From: Welwitschia mirabilis
Lineage: Eukaryota; Gnetophyta; Gnetopsida; Welwitschiales
Length of the DNA stretch: 64,000 nt
Reading direction: 5' to 3'
NCBI GenBank assembly: GCA_051453625.1
Contig: JBOZIK010000001.1
Coordinates: 214,135,726-214,199,725 of the forward strand
Shown: positions 1 through 12,469 of the stretch, one piece after another
Layout of the letters: each line of letters begins with the position of its first letter
Position numbering within the stretch: position 1 is the first letter of the stretch
The notes under the pieces: generated by a model
What the model was told of the DNA's origin: nothing
The model's database searches: none
What the model saw: only the letters and a program-made list of their open reading frames with translations
Position numbers and translations under genes: made by a program

Positions 1-3000
1 TTTAAATGCTCATATTGAATCCATTTATTATTGGTTCCTTGTATTAAACTATAAATTTTTAAGTACTTTGTTATAAACTTGTTTATTTTGCTATGCCTTA
101 TAAATATTGCTTGTCTTTTATTTTAGAAAGGACATGTATTTAATGTTAGTTTAAGTACTTACAATTGGGGATTAAGTTGCATGCCAAAACATGATGCTGT
201 ATTTTACACTATTCATGACTAGATTATATTATCTTTCATAAATATGATTTACCTTTTATACAATATTATGTAGTCTTTCAAAAGCCACTCACATCTTTAT
301 GAATCTTTGACTAGAGTTTTTGTGTCCAGATTATGTATGGTTCCTTTGATCAAGTTATTAATCTAGCTTTACCCAGGTTTAGAGATTTTTAAGGAGTGCC
401 TTCTTATGGATTTGATGGAAATGATAATCACAATCTTAGTATGATTAACCATATCATATTTCTTGAAGTTGATGTTGAAACACTAGAGAGGAGAAGAGGA
501 ATGAATATTAGCATCAAAACAACAACAAAAATAGACATTAAGTTCTATAAGCTTATTTTTCATTTGGAGATGCCATTTAATGATGGTCTTACAAACTAAT
601 AAGTGCATATTGTACGATGTCCATGACTAATGCTCACATTCTTTAGGCTTGTGGGCTTTCCACATAGGAAAGCATTTTGCTAGAATTCTATTATTTTACT
701 TTGAGGAATGATTTTAAACCTTTTCACTAATAACACACATTTATGCACATAATGATTTTTTTCTTTTTTTGATTGACTTCTAGTTTTGAATTTTTTGCCT
801 CAAGGATCTAAGCATAATCTTATATTTTTATCTATTTTCTTTTCATTTGGTGCATGTTTCAATATTTGGCATCAAGGACTTATCTAATTTGTAGTTTAAT
901 GATTTCATAATGATAATTGCACTTGTATTATGTTAATTCATCTATTTTAAAAATGGATGCCTTTCTGCAACTCCATTGGCATTTAGTAGCATGACCATGG
1001 TTGAAGAAAAATTAGTTTTTCATGTGTAAGATAAGCTATGATATGCTTGCGATATAAACTTTGTAATGGAATTATATGTGGGACCATGACACTTACTAGT
1101 TGGATAATCATGCATAAAATAGATGTAAAGGAACTGTAGTGAGGATAATAAAATTTGTTCTGAAGTAATCAAACACTTATTTGTAGTTCTTTTAATATAA
1201 TATTGCTTATAGAATCTTTTTTTTTTCCTTTTTTTTTTAGGCAGGGGCATGATGAGGCAGGGGGGAGCACCAAAGTAAGAAGTTAAAGTTGCGTACACAA
1301 TGCTCGTGTCTTAGAAAAATTGACAACATGAAAAGAAGTAAGAAAACCAAAATAAACCTAGCAGAGGAGGAGAATTTTCTATAAGACTCCAAAGGTAGAA
1401 ACCAATAATTAAATTATTGCTCCATTTGGTATTCACTTGAAGACATGCGCAAAGGCATTTCACCCACTATAGTTCCTTAAAATGAGGTACCTGTTCTCCT
1501 TAATCAATAGTTAATGTTATGAATTAGTGTCCCTAAGATCATCAACAACTTCCTTCTTATATCTTTTACATCCATATCATCCAACGTTTTTTGCATCACA
1601 TTGTGAGCTTTGGCAATTTTGACAAGATCTTTAAAAATGTCCATATCTTTATCATTCAACATGATTCCTTGTATATGTTTCATTATAACTACTAATAATG
1701 TAGCTATGTTTTTTTCTTACAAAACAAGGGCATGAGCCTAGGTTAATGTATCATCATTTCACTTTTATTTCTGATCTCTCTAATTTTCAAACATTAGTAA
1801 TACTACCATAGCTTCTATGTCTATAACAGACCATTATTTTATTAAATTATATAACTTGAACATCATATTAATGGGGAAATAGTTAAAATAGGAGAATATA
1901 TAAAACAGCCTAAAGGACAAATTAATCACAGTTTAGGAAAAAAGGCTGGCATTCATGATTGGAGTATCAGAACCTTCATCTATAAAGCACTTTTCGTACA
2001 TCTTCTTTTGTATCTCATAATGAGTGTAACTTTTGAGGGTAAAATTATTTGAATTCTTTATCAATGGTCTTAACCCTAAAATGAAACAGTTTTGTTAAAA
2101 ATAGAGATAGAAATTATGTGGTTTCCTTTTTAAACAATGTGCTATGTGTTGTATGTTAATTTTTATCCATATTACTATGTTCCCTTTGCATCTAACGTAT
2201 AAGAGTTAGTTGAGATGAAGATTTGTTTTAGATTAGAAAAACCATTCAAACCTTTGAATCAACTAATGTCATCTTCCTATTACAAGGTATGTTTTTGAGT
2301 AATTTTTCAACTTGTTACTTATTTCATACTATTTTTTTAATTAGGATTTTTTCCTATTTACTATTACTATAGTAGTGCAAATGCACTTCCTAAAGCATAC
2401 ATACCATTGATAACTGATCCAAAATATCAAATTACTAACTTTCATCCTAATAGAAATCATGATTTAAATTTGTTTTTAAATGTTGTAAACATGTAATTGA
2501 TACTATTCTTTTAATAAGAAATCAATAGAGTTTTTAAATGTTAAATTGGAATGTCTTATAATAGCCTTTCAGTTTGAATCTTTAATAATAAAATCTGCAT
2601 TAATCATGTTTGCCAGTGCTATTTATATTGATGTGCTTAATTCCCCAAGAAATTTTGTATTCCTTTTAACTTCAAAGTATATAACATCCAAAATGCTGAT
2701 TCTTGTGGTTATAGTTAGGTTATGTTGATTTACAACATAGGAAGTAACCATGCATATAAAAAATCCATTTATCTATAAAGACTTATCTTGCTTATACTAT
2801 TTATTTTGTGATTTCTTATTAAAGGATGTTGCAGATCATAACATGATTTTGTTATGTTTTCTAAGAAGATTCTTGAAGAAGACTTTTCTATTATAGTGAA
2901 AGTATGTAATATATAGGACTTTCAATCTTAAAACATTTTCATTTTAGTTTTACTAAGCACCAGATCTTATCTCTTTTTGTATAATGTTCCAAAGTGTTTC

Positions 3001-5330
3001 TATGAGATATCTGCTTGTCAAGAAGAAAAGGGATGCTTACCTAATCCACAAGGATCACAACTGGAGGGTTATGTTTAATGGAGATCACTAGTACCTAACA
3101 TAGAATATAAGGTTTCTATATTTTGTTAAAGAAAATAACTTTCAATTCGGTGATAAATTAACATTTCCCATGCCATTCAAAAACTATCTAAGTATGAACA
3201 TTGATACCAGTAGACACAATTGATCAATAGAGTGAGAGATGCTTATGCTTCAAGTGATTTTAATAATGTTTGAAGGCTAGACCATTAGACATAATAGTAA
3301 ACTAGAGATGAATTTATAACATGCTCTATTTGGGTTCTTTTAGTGCATTCTTACCCTTTCTTATGTTTTGAAGATGTTTTAAAATTAACATTATAAGAAT
3401 TGCCTCCTTTATATCTGAATTGATAGTTGCTTATTCACTGATAGATCTGAGTCTTCTATAAATGGTTGGGATGTTTAAAATCGAATACCTTTTATTTTCA
3501 CCAATTTATACATTTTCCTCTTCTATTCCACTTAAAAAAGAATTAACGTTCATAAATCTTATGCCCATTGACATTGAATATTAATTTCAGTTTTGTTTTA
3601 AGATACATTTTTTCCTTTTTGCAAATGGTATCGTTGAAGCTATAGAGGTTTTTTTCTTATTTTAATCGTATGTAGTTGTGGTCAAGTATTGTAGTCCTAA
3701 TTATTTAAGATTGAAATATGTCATACTATTTAATTTGAAAAGGGTGAAGAATTTATACTATCTTACTAAGCAATTTAGAAGTATGACAAAAAAAGGGTTC
3801 TAAGCTCAAAGTGATTAATATTAATTATTTAGAACATGTGTTTCTACTTCATGTTGTATGAATACTGAATAGTTTCCATCTTTGTCATCTATAGCAAACA
3901 AATTGTGTAGATTTTTACTAAGAAATCATTTATCTAAACCATTCATCACTGGCAAATATTTTACTAATCATGTAAATAATCTAATCCCATCCTTCTTAGT
4001 AGCCTCAAAAATAGGTAAAAATTTTGAATGAATTGAGCTTATAGATTGTAATGATAGTTTTACCTATTTTTAGGGAAATTTAAACTTCCTAAGAATCTTG
4101 AAAGAAAAGAAGAGAAAGTTAACTAGTTTCAAATATGTTAATGGCATTCTGAAACCTAGCAGGTAAGCTTTAAAAACTTTCCTTCATTTTTCATACAAAA
4201 TATAAAGTATGTAAATTCGTTTTAACATTTCCACTAGTAATTGGGATAAACAGGTTTACACTTCTACTTGGTTCCTCTAGTTCTAGCACATTCTCATTAT
4301 TGAAAATTTTCTCTAAAAATCCTTATTTCAATCTTAGAGTAAGTTCATAATTTTCAATCTTAGTCTTGATTAATTTATTCTTAGTGATATGCATTCAAAT
4401 ATTAAAATAAATTGTAATCTTAGTCTCAGTTAACTTATTATGTGGTAAAATGCCTTCAAATAAATCATGTTGATTTTTCATTTTTCATGTTACAGTTCAG
4501 GTTAGGGAGAAGTTAGCTGTAATGGACATAAGTTTGATGAATTTGTGCTACAAATAATATCTTCTTATATAAACTAGTATGACACACACTTTACTAAGAT
4601 GACTGTAAGGGAAATACTAGATTTCTCTACCCATTGCCAAGGTTTCTCATACAGATATCCTGTGTATTCATTAGATCATTCCTTATACTTCATATTGGCA
4701 TTAGATGCCATAATAATAATGAACTTGCTAAATTCAAGGGCCACAAGAAAGGGAAAAAAAAAGGAGACGAGTTGCTACCACTACAAGAATTGAGGGAATT
4801 CTTTATGTGATTGTAGAACCAAAATAATTATGATTGAAGGAAATTTTGATAGTTATTTATAAGTATTTTTTTGTGAAATTTAATTACAGTCAGGGAAGCA
4901 CTTGAGAATTTCCTATGAAAAGAAGTATCAACTTATTAAGAAGTAGGTATCCAAGGAGGAGGATCCCCATGTGTTAGATAAAACAAATATTATCATTTGA
5001 GATTTATATACATAAATCAAGGTTTCTATCCAAGCAATGCAATCAATTTCAAATAAAATTCAAAAGATAAGAGATGATGAATTGAGACTACAACTTAAGG
5101 AACTAATTGTGGGGTATGTTTCTATCCAAGCATGTGTTAGTCATTTAGACTTAAAAATGCTTGAAGTGGTTTCATAAGGATGATGAATAATGTATTAAAC
5201 GAATTTCTTTTTCAAATTATCTTATTTTGATATTTTGGAATACGAGTAGGTTTGAAACTAGAGTTTGAATTCTTGTATTTGTTTTGGCTTTTTTTTTTTT
5301 AAACATGAGAAATCATTTTAATACATTTAT
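1..5330. other. AT-rich interval without recognisable gene
   Basis: I see no open frame longer than about 90 codons and no recognisable domain on either strand. The sequence is AT-rich with short homopolymers. A slightly less AT-rich patch occurs near 1240-1300. It is probably old decayed repeat DNA, but nothing in it identifies a family. Confidence 0.5.
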
Positions 5331-5334
5331 TTAG

Positions 5335-5590
5335 TCAAATACCTCAAAAGTCTTTTAAGGCGTTCATCTGGTAAAATGTCTCAAAAACCTTTTAAGGCAT
5401 TTAGTTTCTTGAAACAATGCCTTAAAAGGTGTTTTAAGGAATTTTAATAAAAATGCCTTAGAAATGTCTTAAAAGAATCTAGGCTTTTAAACAATGTTTT
5501 TCAAAATGTTTTGTGAAGAAATGCCTTAAAAGCCTTTAAGGTATTTTTTAAGGGCTTTTAAGACGTTTTCGAAATACCTTGAAAGACTAG
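5335..5590. repeat. Cluster of inverted and direct copies of a CCTTAAAAG/CTTTTAAGG motif
   Basis: A motif like ATGCCTTAAAAG and its reverse complement CTTTTAAGGCAT recurs many times, for example near 5352, 5389, 5416, 5451, 5521 and 5548. Copies in both orientations lie next to each other, so the region can fold into several alternative hairpins. No coding sequence is seen. It lies just beyond the decayed end of the neighbouring gypsy relic. Confidence 0.75.
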
Positions 5591-5772
5591 ATTTCTTGTA
5601 TTCCTCGAACTTCTACATAGTTGACAAATTATTTTTTTTTTTACTCTTTTGATCAAAATAATTAGTTTCTAAATGGCTAAAATCAAGTTGATCATCATCA
5701 AAAGCTTTCAAGTTATCTACATTTGATCATCAAATAAATTTGGCTCATGAAGCATTGATCATCTTTATTAAG

Positions 5773-6240
5773 TCAATGATGTTGGAGAAATAAACTTAGT
5801 TTAATCTCTTCTTCAACAATCAAATCATTACCTAAATATTTTGAAATAGCGTTAAAAACTCTTATTATGAACTTCTTATTCTCTAAATAACATTCCATCA
5901 TTTCCATTATGGTATTCATAATATAATGGGCTATTTCATAAAAAGCTTTACCTAGAAGTAATGGATAACTATCATTATGTTTAAGTTCAATCATAATTAT
6001 ATCAATAGATTATAATGCTTCTTCTATTTAAATCACCAAATCTTTAATCATGCCTAAATATTTCTTAACTGATTTATCTACTAATTCTAAGACAATCTTT
6101 GTAGGCTCAATTCTATTTTTCAATCCAAGGCATTGACAAATTTGCAAGGGCATAACGTTGACACTTTCTCCTATATCAATCAAGTATTTTTTTATTCTTC
6201 TATTTATTTCAAAAGAAATACTAATAATTGCTACTTCCAA
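5773..6240 (-). pseudogene. Retropepsin-like protease remnant (gypsy)
   Basis: The minus-strand reading contains LIDIGESVNVMP, which corresponds to the active-site block (L)xDxGASVxxMP of Athila-type proteases; the glycine after the aspartate is displaced. It is followed by LGLKNRIEPTKIVLELVDKS, the usual flap-side block. A second piece (5773-5994), in a different frame, contains YPLLLGKAF, matching the conserved (I)ILGRPF strand near the protease C-terminus. A stop and a frame change separate the two pieces, so this is not functional. It would have matured the gag-pol polyprotein. Confidence 0.72.
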
Positions 6241-6993
6241 ATCCTTAAACTTTGGACATATTTATAAGACTAAGTTGTTTATGAATTGGACTAGGAAGAC
6301 TTTGCTAGATATAGTTCATTTTTATTTCCTTCTAATTAAATCTATCAACACCTTAGAATATTTAGGATTTTCATACAGAAGTTTCCAAAATGATAAATTT
6401 ATGCTCAAATTTTACATTAAGGTTTTAATATGTTCATCAAATGTAGGATTCGTATTCAATCTATTAAGCTAAGAGATAGCAGGTTTCTTATATTTTTCTT
6501 AGAAAGAGTTTCTTAAATTTTTATTTAAAGGAGAAAGTAAAGAATGATTTTCTAAAATTGCTATATTCTCTTCTTTCTCATCATTTTTATCACTTTAAGA
6601 TATTGAAGCCTTATGGGTAGGAGGTGTTATCTTATTTTTACTTCTTGTCACAACCTTACAATCTTTCTTAACTACATTAGGGTTTGGTAGAAGTTGTGTT
6701 ACAAGTGACCCTTGTGGCCTTTAATTAGGGAACATAGTTTGTTGTAAACTACTAACAATATTTTCAATGTTGGTATTTATTTTCTCTTAGATTTTACTCA
6801 ACTCATTAATGAAATTCCTAAGTGGACCACTTTGATTTTGTAATTTAGATATGTTTTCTTGATTATTAAAGTTGTTTGGTTTGAAATTTACACTCTCAAA
6901 TCGTTTTGTGAATGGTTGGAAATTAGGATGATTTCCTTAAAAGTTTTTAAACTTTAGTTGTCCATTCATCCTGAGTTAAAACTTGTTTTAACT

Positions 6994-7188
6994 TTAATTT
7001 TTATTTTGGTTTTGGTATTGATTTTGATTTTGATTTCCAAAGGTTAAAAACCTTTGATTAAAAGAACACATTTCTTCATAAATTGTTTCCTTATAGGTTG
7101 GTAATAAAGGACAATCTTTCATAACATGGTATTTTCCTTCACATAAATCACAACTTGGAACTATAATTAGACTCTTTTTTATTACCAC
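6994..7188 (-). pseudogene. Gag nucleocapsid remnant with CCHC zinc knuckle
   Basis: Positions 7152 to 7111 on the minus strand read CDLCEGKYHVMKDC, an exact C-X2-C-X4-H-X4-C zinc knuckle of retrotransposon nucleocapsid, which binds RNA during packaging. Downstream is a run of N-Q repeats (QNQNQYQNQN), as is common in Athila-like gag proteins. The fragment is bounded by stops. Confidence 0.8.
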
Positions 7189-7389
7189 CTTTGCATTTAA
7201 GATAATCTAACTATATTTTTTTAAAGTTGTCATAAAATCCTTAATGACTTTAGTTGGTTCTTTTTCAATTTTTACTTTCTTCTTATCTTGGCTTAACCCA
7301 TTTAAGATCTTTAATGATTTGTCCCACTGTATAATTTTCTTTAGATGATGATATAGACCAAGTTTAACTCACTTCCACTAACTATTCTA

Positions 7390-7740
7390 ACACTCTCTAA
7401 TCATTTTCTAGTATAAAGTTCATTAAATTTCTTCCACATGAAAAATCAACACATTACTTAGTTTGACTATTAAGTCCACTATAAAAGTGATCTGCTAATT
7501 CTTCTTGAGAAAATGCATATATGGGATTCAAATGTAAAGCAACGAAAAATCTCTCATAAGTGGAGAAATAATATTTATTAGGCTATTATTTGAAGTTAGT
7601 TACTTATTTCTTTCATTTTCTCAGAGTTGTTTCACTCATGAATCTCTTAATGAAAGCTTCTCAAACTTGATTCCATGCTTTTAGACTCTTATGGGGAATA
7701 TTTCTTAAGTAAATTTTTGCTTTTCTTTTTAAAGTAATGG
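7390..7740 (-). pseudogene. Retrotransposon gag core remnant
   Basis: The minus-strand reading gives AWNQV-EAFIKRFMSETTLRK, then YERFFVALHLNPIYAFSQEE and LADHFYSGLN. These fit the gag core pattern (W..L...F...F, then YERF..L...CP.., then FY.GL) of plant gypsy elements. Several in-frame stops and a frame change are visible. It lies directly upstream of the zinc knuckle in the element's own direction, as expected. Confidence 0.65.
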
Positions 7741-7828
7741 GAAAACTTACCATATAAGTTTGGTCACTAATTATTTTCTTACCATTCTTGGAATTAAGTA
7801 GTAATTATTCAATGTCGGCAATATGTTG

Positions 7829-8020
7829 TTAAGAATCTTCATCATTTACACCATTAAAAATGGGGTAAGAGTTTAAATTCTTTAATTCAATATCATTACT
7901 AGGAGATAAATCAAAATGGATTTGTATTTTGCATTTTTTATTAGCTATAAGATCTCTAAGGATGACATTAGCATTAGGATTTATAGGCATAATCGTAAGG
8001 GTTCCAATAATAATAAGCAT
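7829..8020 (-). pseudogene. N-terminal gag remnant (open fragment of 63 codons)
   Basis: An open stretch of 63 codons lies between the leader and the gag core on the minus strand. The NPNANVILRDLIANKK portion resembles the N-terminal part of Athila-type gag proteins, where a proline- and asparagine-rich segment precedes the core. No catalytic or binding motif can be seen, so the call depends mostly on position. Confidence 0.45.
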
Positions 8021-8344
8021 ATTAGGTGAAGCAACCTACTTTTGCTTTTGCGATGAAGTAAACATATTTATAAAATGATTTTCTTCTAAACTATCTTCTA
8101 AATAATCTTTTAAAAAATTTCTTTTGCAAAATCAAATTTTGAAACCATAAATGTAAAAATTTCTTCTTTTGGAATTTTTGAAATGCTTTGTGTACCTATG
8201 GTCTACATACCTAAGTTAAATTTAAAGTTATCAAATCTTCACAAATGTTTTCCTTAATAAACAGCTACTTTTTCTAATATTTTTTTTCCTTAATAGATTT
8301 TACCATGTCCTAGCATGCTTAGTTTTTATGTTTAGTGTGTGTTA

Positions 8345-8600
8345 TTCCTATGGTTATCCAGATGATATATTTAGATAACAAAACACATAGAAAATCAAAA
8401 ACAAAAGATACAAAAAAATAGAAGCATAAGATACAAAAACTGAAAACATTAATGATAAACTATCATCCACCTAAATCATCTGGATGACTGAGGGGATGAT
8501 AGGAAATAAATCCTAAATTTTAAGAAATTAAAAAACTCAAGGCACACAGGCTATTATCACTATGCATCATCTAGACAATGAAGTAGATGACTAAGTGTTT
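8345..8600. repeat. ATCATC...GATGAT inverted-motif cluster, leader side
   Basis: Short inverted motifs such as TATCATCCACC, ATCATCTGGATGAC, GGGATGATAGG and CATCATCTAGAC are packed into about 250 bases. A related cluster appears at 9645-9795. Local hairpins are possible. Confidence 0.5.
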
Positions 8601-8740
8601 ATTTCAGAATGCAAAATTAGAAACTCTAGAAAGAAAAACCTATTTTGTTGCTATTAAAAGTACAGTTCTACTATAGGCAAATATCCAAACTGATATCCAA
8701 ACATTTACCTAAGCAATGAGAATCCTTAAACTCTAAGTAG

Positions 8741-8760
8741 CCTTCCCAGCAATAATGCCA
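8741..8760 (-). promoter_or_regulatory. Degenerate primer-binding site of the Athila-like element
   Basis: The reverse complement reads TGGCATTATTGCTGGGAAGG. It resembles the TGGCGCCGTTGCCGGGGA-type primer site that follows the 5' LTR in Athila-like plant elements. It lies at the expected place, upstream of gag with a leader between. It implies that an LTR starts just above 8760 on the plus strand. Confidence 0.6.
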
Positions 8761-9830
8761 ATATACTACAGTACATATCTATGCAAACATTACACTCTTA
8801 AAAATATCCTTTCATTTAGAAATAAATACATATTTTACACAACACAACACACTAATATAAATGGGAGTGACCCAAATGTCATATTCTCATTGAAGGCACA
8901 AGTGACAAGAGTAAAAATTGATTTTAAGAATGAATAATTATCTATCTTAACAGAAGAAATAAAATGCAATGCAGAAAATGACAATGCAAACACACTTATG
9001 CAAATGAATGCAAATCTAATCTAAGTGTAACTTTCATCAGATTACCAAATCAACCTATCAAAGAGATTAACCTTGTATAACCTATATCAATTAAAAAATG
9101 GTATCACTAGATCAAGACCAACCTAATCTATCAAATACATTAAACAGAATATAAAACTATGCAAAGTTAATATAGGAAGAAAATACTATGCATTTAAACT
9201 AATAATGCTCAATCTTAACTAAGGTTGCCCTCATAATATATACTACTAAAGAAGCTATCACGAAATCAAAAGCAATATAAACTAAGGATCATGAACAAAA
9301 TAAACATATAAAAATAGAAAGAGTTATTTGAATTAGATTTGAACCAACATCAATGTTACAAAGTAGTAGCACCTCAAAGAAGGATACATAGTCCAACACT
9401 AAGGAAGACGTTTCTTTGTAATAATAAAGATGGATCTCTAGGCCTTCGATATCCTGTCACGAGAATTTTCGATGTAAATGAAGAAAATCTGGACAAAGGG
9501 TAGAGTTGATATTTATTAATAAAAACAGACTCACAAATAAACAACACTAATAAGCATAAGCATAATCCTAACAACCACATAAGAAACTAAGAGATAAATG
9601 TCTACATTTAGGTAAACTTTAGTGAAGTATTATTTCAAGTATCACCTACTGATCATCTGAATGATACAAGAGATGATACCATCTCATAAGAATTCTATAT
9701 CATTTGCCATATTTATTTTAGTTATCATCCTTATTGACTTAAGTGTTCTATCATCTATACAATCATCTAGAAGATGAGGTGGATGATAGACTTTTTACAA
9801 TTATTCATATAATGCCTTAGCCATAATGTT
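8761..9830 (-). repeat. Probable LTR zone of the Athila-like element (outer limit unknown)
   Basis: The position next to the primer site predicts the 5' LTR here. Supporting this weakly, a CATC/GATGA-rich motif set occurs both in the presumed leader (8345-8600) and near 9645-9795. I found no second LTR for comparison and no clear TG...CA boundary, so the limits are a guess. Confidence 0.3.
9645..9795. repeat. ATCATC...GATGAT inverted-motif cluster, second
   Basis: The same vocabulary as at 8345-8600 recurs: GATCATCTGAATGATAC, GAGATGATACC, TTATCATCC, CTATCATC and AATCATCTAGAAGATGAGG. This suggests a common repeat family or element-internal duplication. Confidence 0.5.
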
Positions 9831-12375
9831 TGCAGGAAGTTTACTTCAGATATGAAACTTTGTAAACTACTTTGAATGCTGCAAAATTTAATGAAGATTA
9901 CATATTCTTTTATCATTCATCTTAGCTCTCTATTATCATAGAAATCCAACATAAATCTATTTAATATATTACAAAACTACTTGAAATACCCTATCAAATA
10001 CATATAAGTTGTTAGCATAACACTATGTTATCTTCATTAACTTATTTCTTAATTAATATTATCATGTATATGTTGTGTAAGCCTTATATCTCAATTCTTA
10101 ATTCATTAAGGATGAGGTAAAATACACACACCTCTAAGTCCCAGAAAAAGATATTTCAAAGCAAGTATGAAAAAAATGCCATTCTCATAAGTGATCCACT
10201 TCCTTTTGTTTCATTAAAACTTAGTTTCAAAGAATAAATTTGTAGTTTACTTTCTAAGATTGTAAGAACTTTGTTAGTGACTTTTATAACTTAATGAACT
10301 AAGGGAAGTGATTCTATTGAATTTCCTACTTCTAGACTCTAAGTAGATGGTTGTAGTACTTTATCTTAAGCTTCTAAACCTTTATGTTACTTGTTCTAAT
10401 ACTGTAATTACTAGTTATTCTAGGGTAATATTATTTACTGTAGAGAATATTTCCTCTATAGTGGAGGATTATTGACTAAGAATCCAAGATCCTAGGACTA
10501 TATTGAGTTGTATCATGCCTTGAAGAATGAATTGGACACCCATGTAACTAATCATTTACATCTAGATAACATGTACCATCATTATTATTCCAAGATGATT
10601 AACTTCCCCTGTAACATTGAGTGTAGTCAAGTTGAGTGTTTTACACCCTATTACCCTTTTTATAGAGAGTGAATTTTTATATTCTTGGAATCTTCATTAT
10701 CTTCTTGATTCTTCGAAATATTTTTTTATTTACATGACTCAACATGGTATTGAGCAAGGGGAAATGCAAAATGACATCATCCAAATGTTATAGGTAAATA
10801 AATTTTATGTCATTTTATTAATTTTTTAGATATCCATGTGAATTTTTATACATGTTAATAGATCTTTCTTACTTCTAAAATAATGTGAAAAATATACATC
10901 TTCAAAAGAAGAAGATGCAATTTCATTCTAGTCATATGAAAACCTTAACGGATTGAGGAGTTAAGCTGGAAGAAAAATTAACTAAGAGTAAGAAAGTAAT
11001 ATAGATTAGTGCTAATCATCTATTCATTAGCATTAATGAAATAGCCATCATGTACCATGACATAGAACTATCTATGATGTACCTTATTATTCCACTTGTG
11101 GCTTATAATACGCTTCATATAAAGCTTTATAGAATCCATATGTAATCTTTAATTTTGAATCTATTGCTACCTCTTCATCTTTAAATGTAGAATTAGGTTT
11201 AATTTTGTCCATGTGCTTAATGAAACCCTTAAAAATGATACTTCAAGACCCTATGTAGTTGCTAAATCCTTTGTAAGTAAGAAGCACTCGCTATTAAGTG
11301 TTGAGGATCTCTTTCTACCAAATAATACATGACTTGCTTATTTTTTCTTCTTAACATACTTTTCATGCATTAGGGATGGATTATTTTGAAATTCATTAAA
11401 TGGCTTTAGCATTTTTTATAAATATATGTAAATAATCTAAGATCTCTATTTTTCCTTTTTTTTTCGTGCCTAAGTAGTAGTTTACTACTTTAGAATTCCT
11501 ACTATACTAGTTGTAATATACATTTCATTTACTTTTAAATTGCATAAATGAATTACAATCTATAAATAAATATATTCCTTGGTAAATAATTTTATGAAAC
11601 CATGATTAATAATTAACTTAGAAGAGCCATAGTTATGTCATATTCAAAAGTTTTTATACATTTACTTCATTAAGGATTTAGATCTTGGGTGAATGATCAA
11701 AGGTAAAGGTGCATACTATCATCTTAGCCTTCCTCCTAAGATCATTAGGGCTTAACCAAGGTTTGCATGGATTAGTTAGATCAAACTCATCCATCCTAAC
11801 CTAACATCAATGATCCATCTTATTATAGGAAATTATCAAAGATAATAACTTTACATTTGTTAATTTTTAATTTAATCATTGATTATTACATAAATAAAAA
11901 ATAAAGATTAATTTCATTTTATACGTGAGAAAATAAGAATTTTCTTAATTCCATTATTACAATGGAATTTGAAGCATCATATAGAGTGAGTGATTTAGTT
12001 ATTTGTTAAAATAAAGATGATGATGATATAAAATAAGCAATCAAAATAAAATTAAAATTTAAACTTAGAAGAAAAGTGTGAAAATAATATATCCCTTACA
12101 AAAGAAATCTCAAATGATGAAAAGAAACCTTAAAACAAGAAAACTAACCATATGGAAATTTTATTATATTAGAAAAAAACATTTATAAACCATTAGAAAA
12201 ACATAAATATATAAGTATTTTTATGCTACAATTAAGAAAAATTCTTGTGATAATCTTAGTAAAAAATTTATACTATAATGATTTTATTTATAAATATAAA
12301 GAATTTCTAAACTTATTGAGAAATGATAAAAAGCAAAAGGATATTAATATTAATATAGTTTTTAATTTATTTATG
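9831..12375. other. AT-rich interval; possible LTR/primer-site remnant near 10745
   Basis: No gene is seen. At 10745-10755 TGGTATTGAGC resembles the tRNA-Met primer site TGGTATCAGAGC, and the preceding 300 bases contain a TTTTTATAGAGAG stretch that could be an LTR promoter core. No retrotransposon protein follows, so an LTR-element remnant is only a weak possibility. Confidence 0.35.
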
Positions 12376-12378
12376 TAT

Positions 12379-12395
12379 ATGTGTGTATGTATGTG

Positions 12396-12441
<46 letters not shown>
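12379..12441. repeat. Compound GT/AT microsatellite
   Basis: A (GT)n-like tract with interruptions (about 12379-12410) runs into an uninterrupted (AT)n tract (12412-12441), followed by further TATA-rich DNA to about 12465. Confidence 0.95.
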
Positions 12442-12444
<3 letters not shown>

Positions 12445-12469
12445 TATATATATACATATATAGACATAG

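Larger units (their letters stand above)
5773..8760 (-). mobile_element. Decayed Ty3/gypsy retrotransposon (Athila-like), gag to protease plus primer site
   Basis: Read on the minus strand, the order is primer-binding site (8741-8760), untranslated leader, gag core (about 7390-7740), CCHC zinc knuckle (7111-7152) and aspartic protease (about 5773-6240). This is the 5' half of a gypsy element, and the gag and protease wording resembles the plant Athila group. All frames carry stops and shifts. Reverse transcriptase, integrase and a left LTR are not recognisable below 5770, so the element is truncated there. The matching LTR should lie above 8760, but I could not fix its far end. The Athila assignment rests on protein motifs read by eye. 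Confidence 0.75.

Noticed and set aside
12379-12465. 92-codon open frame over the microsatellite
   Set aside because: Most of it is translated GT/AT repeat.
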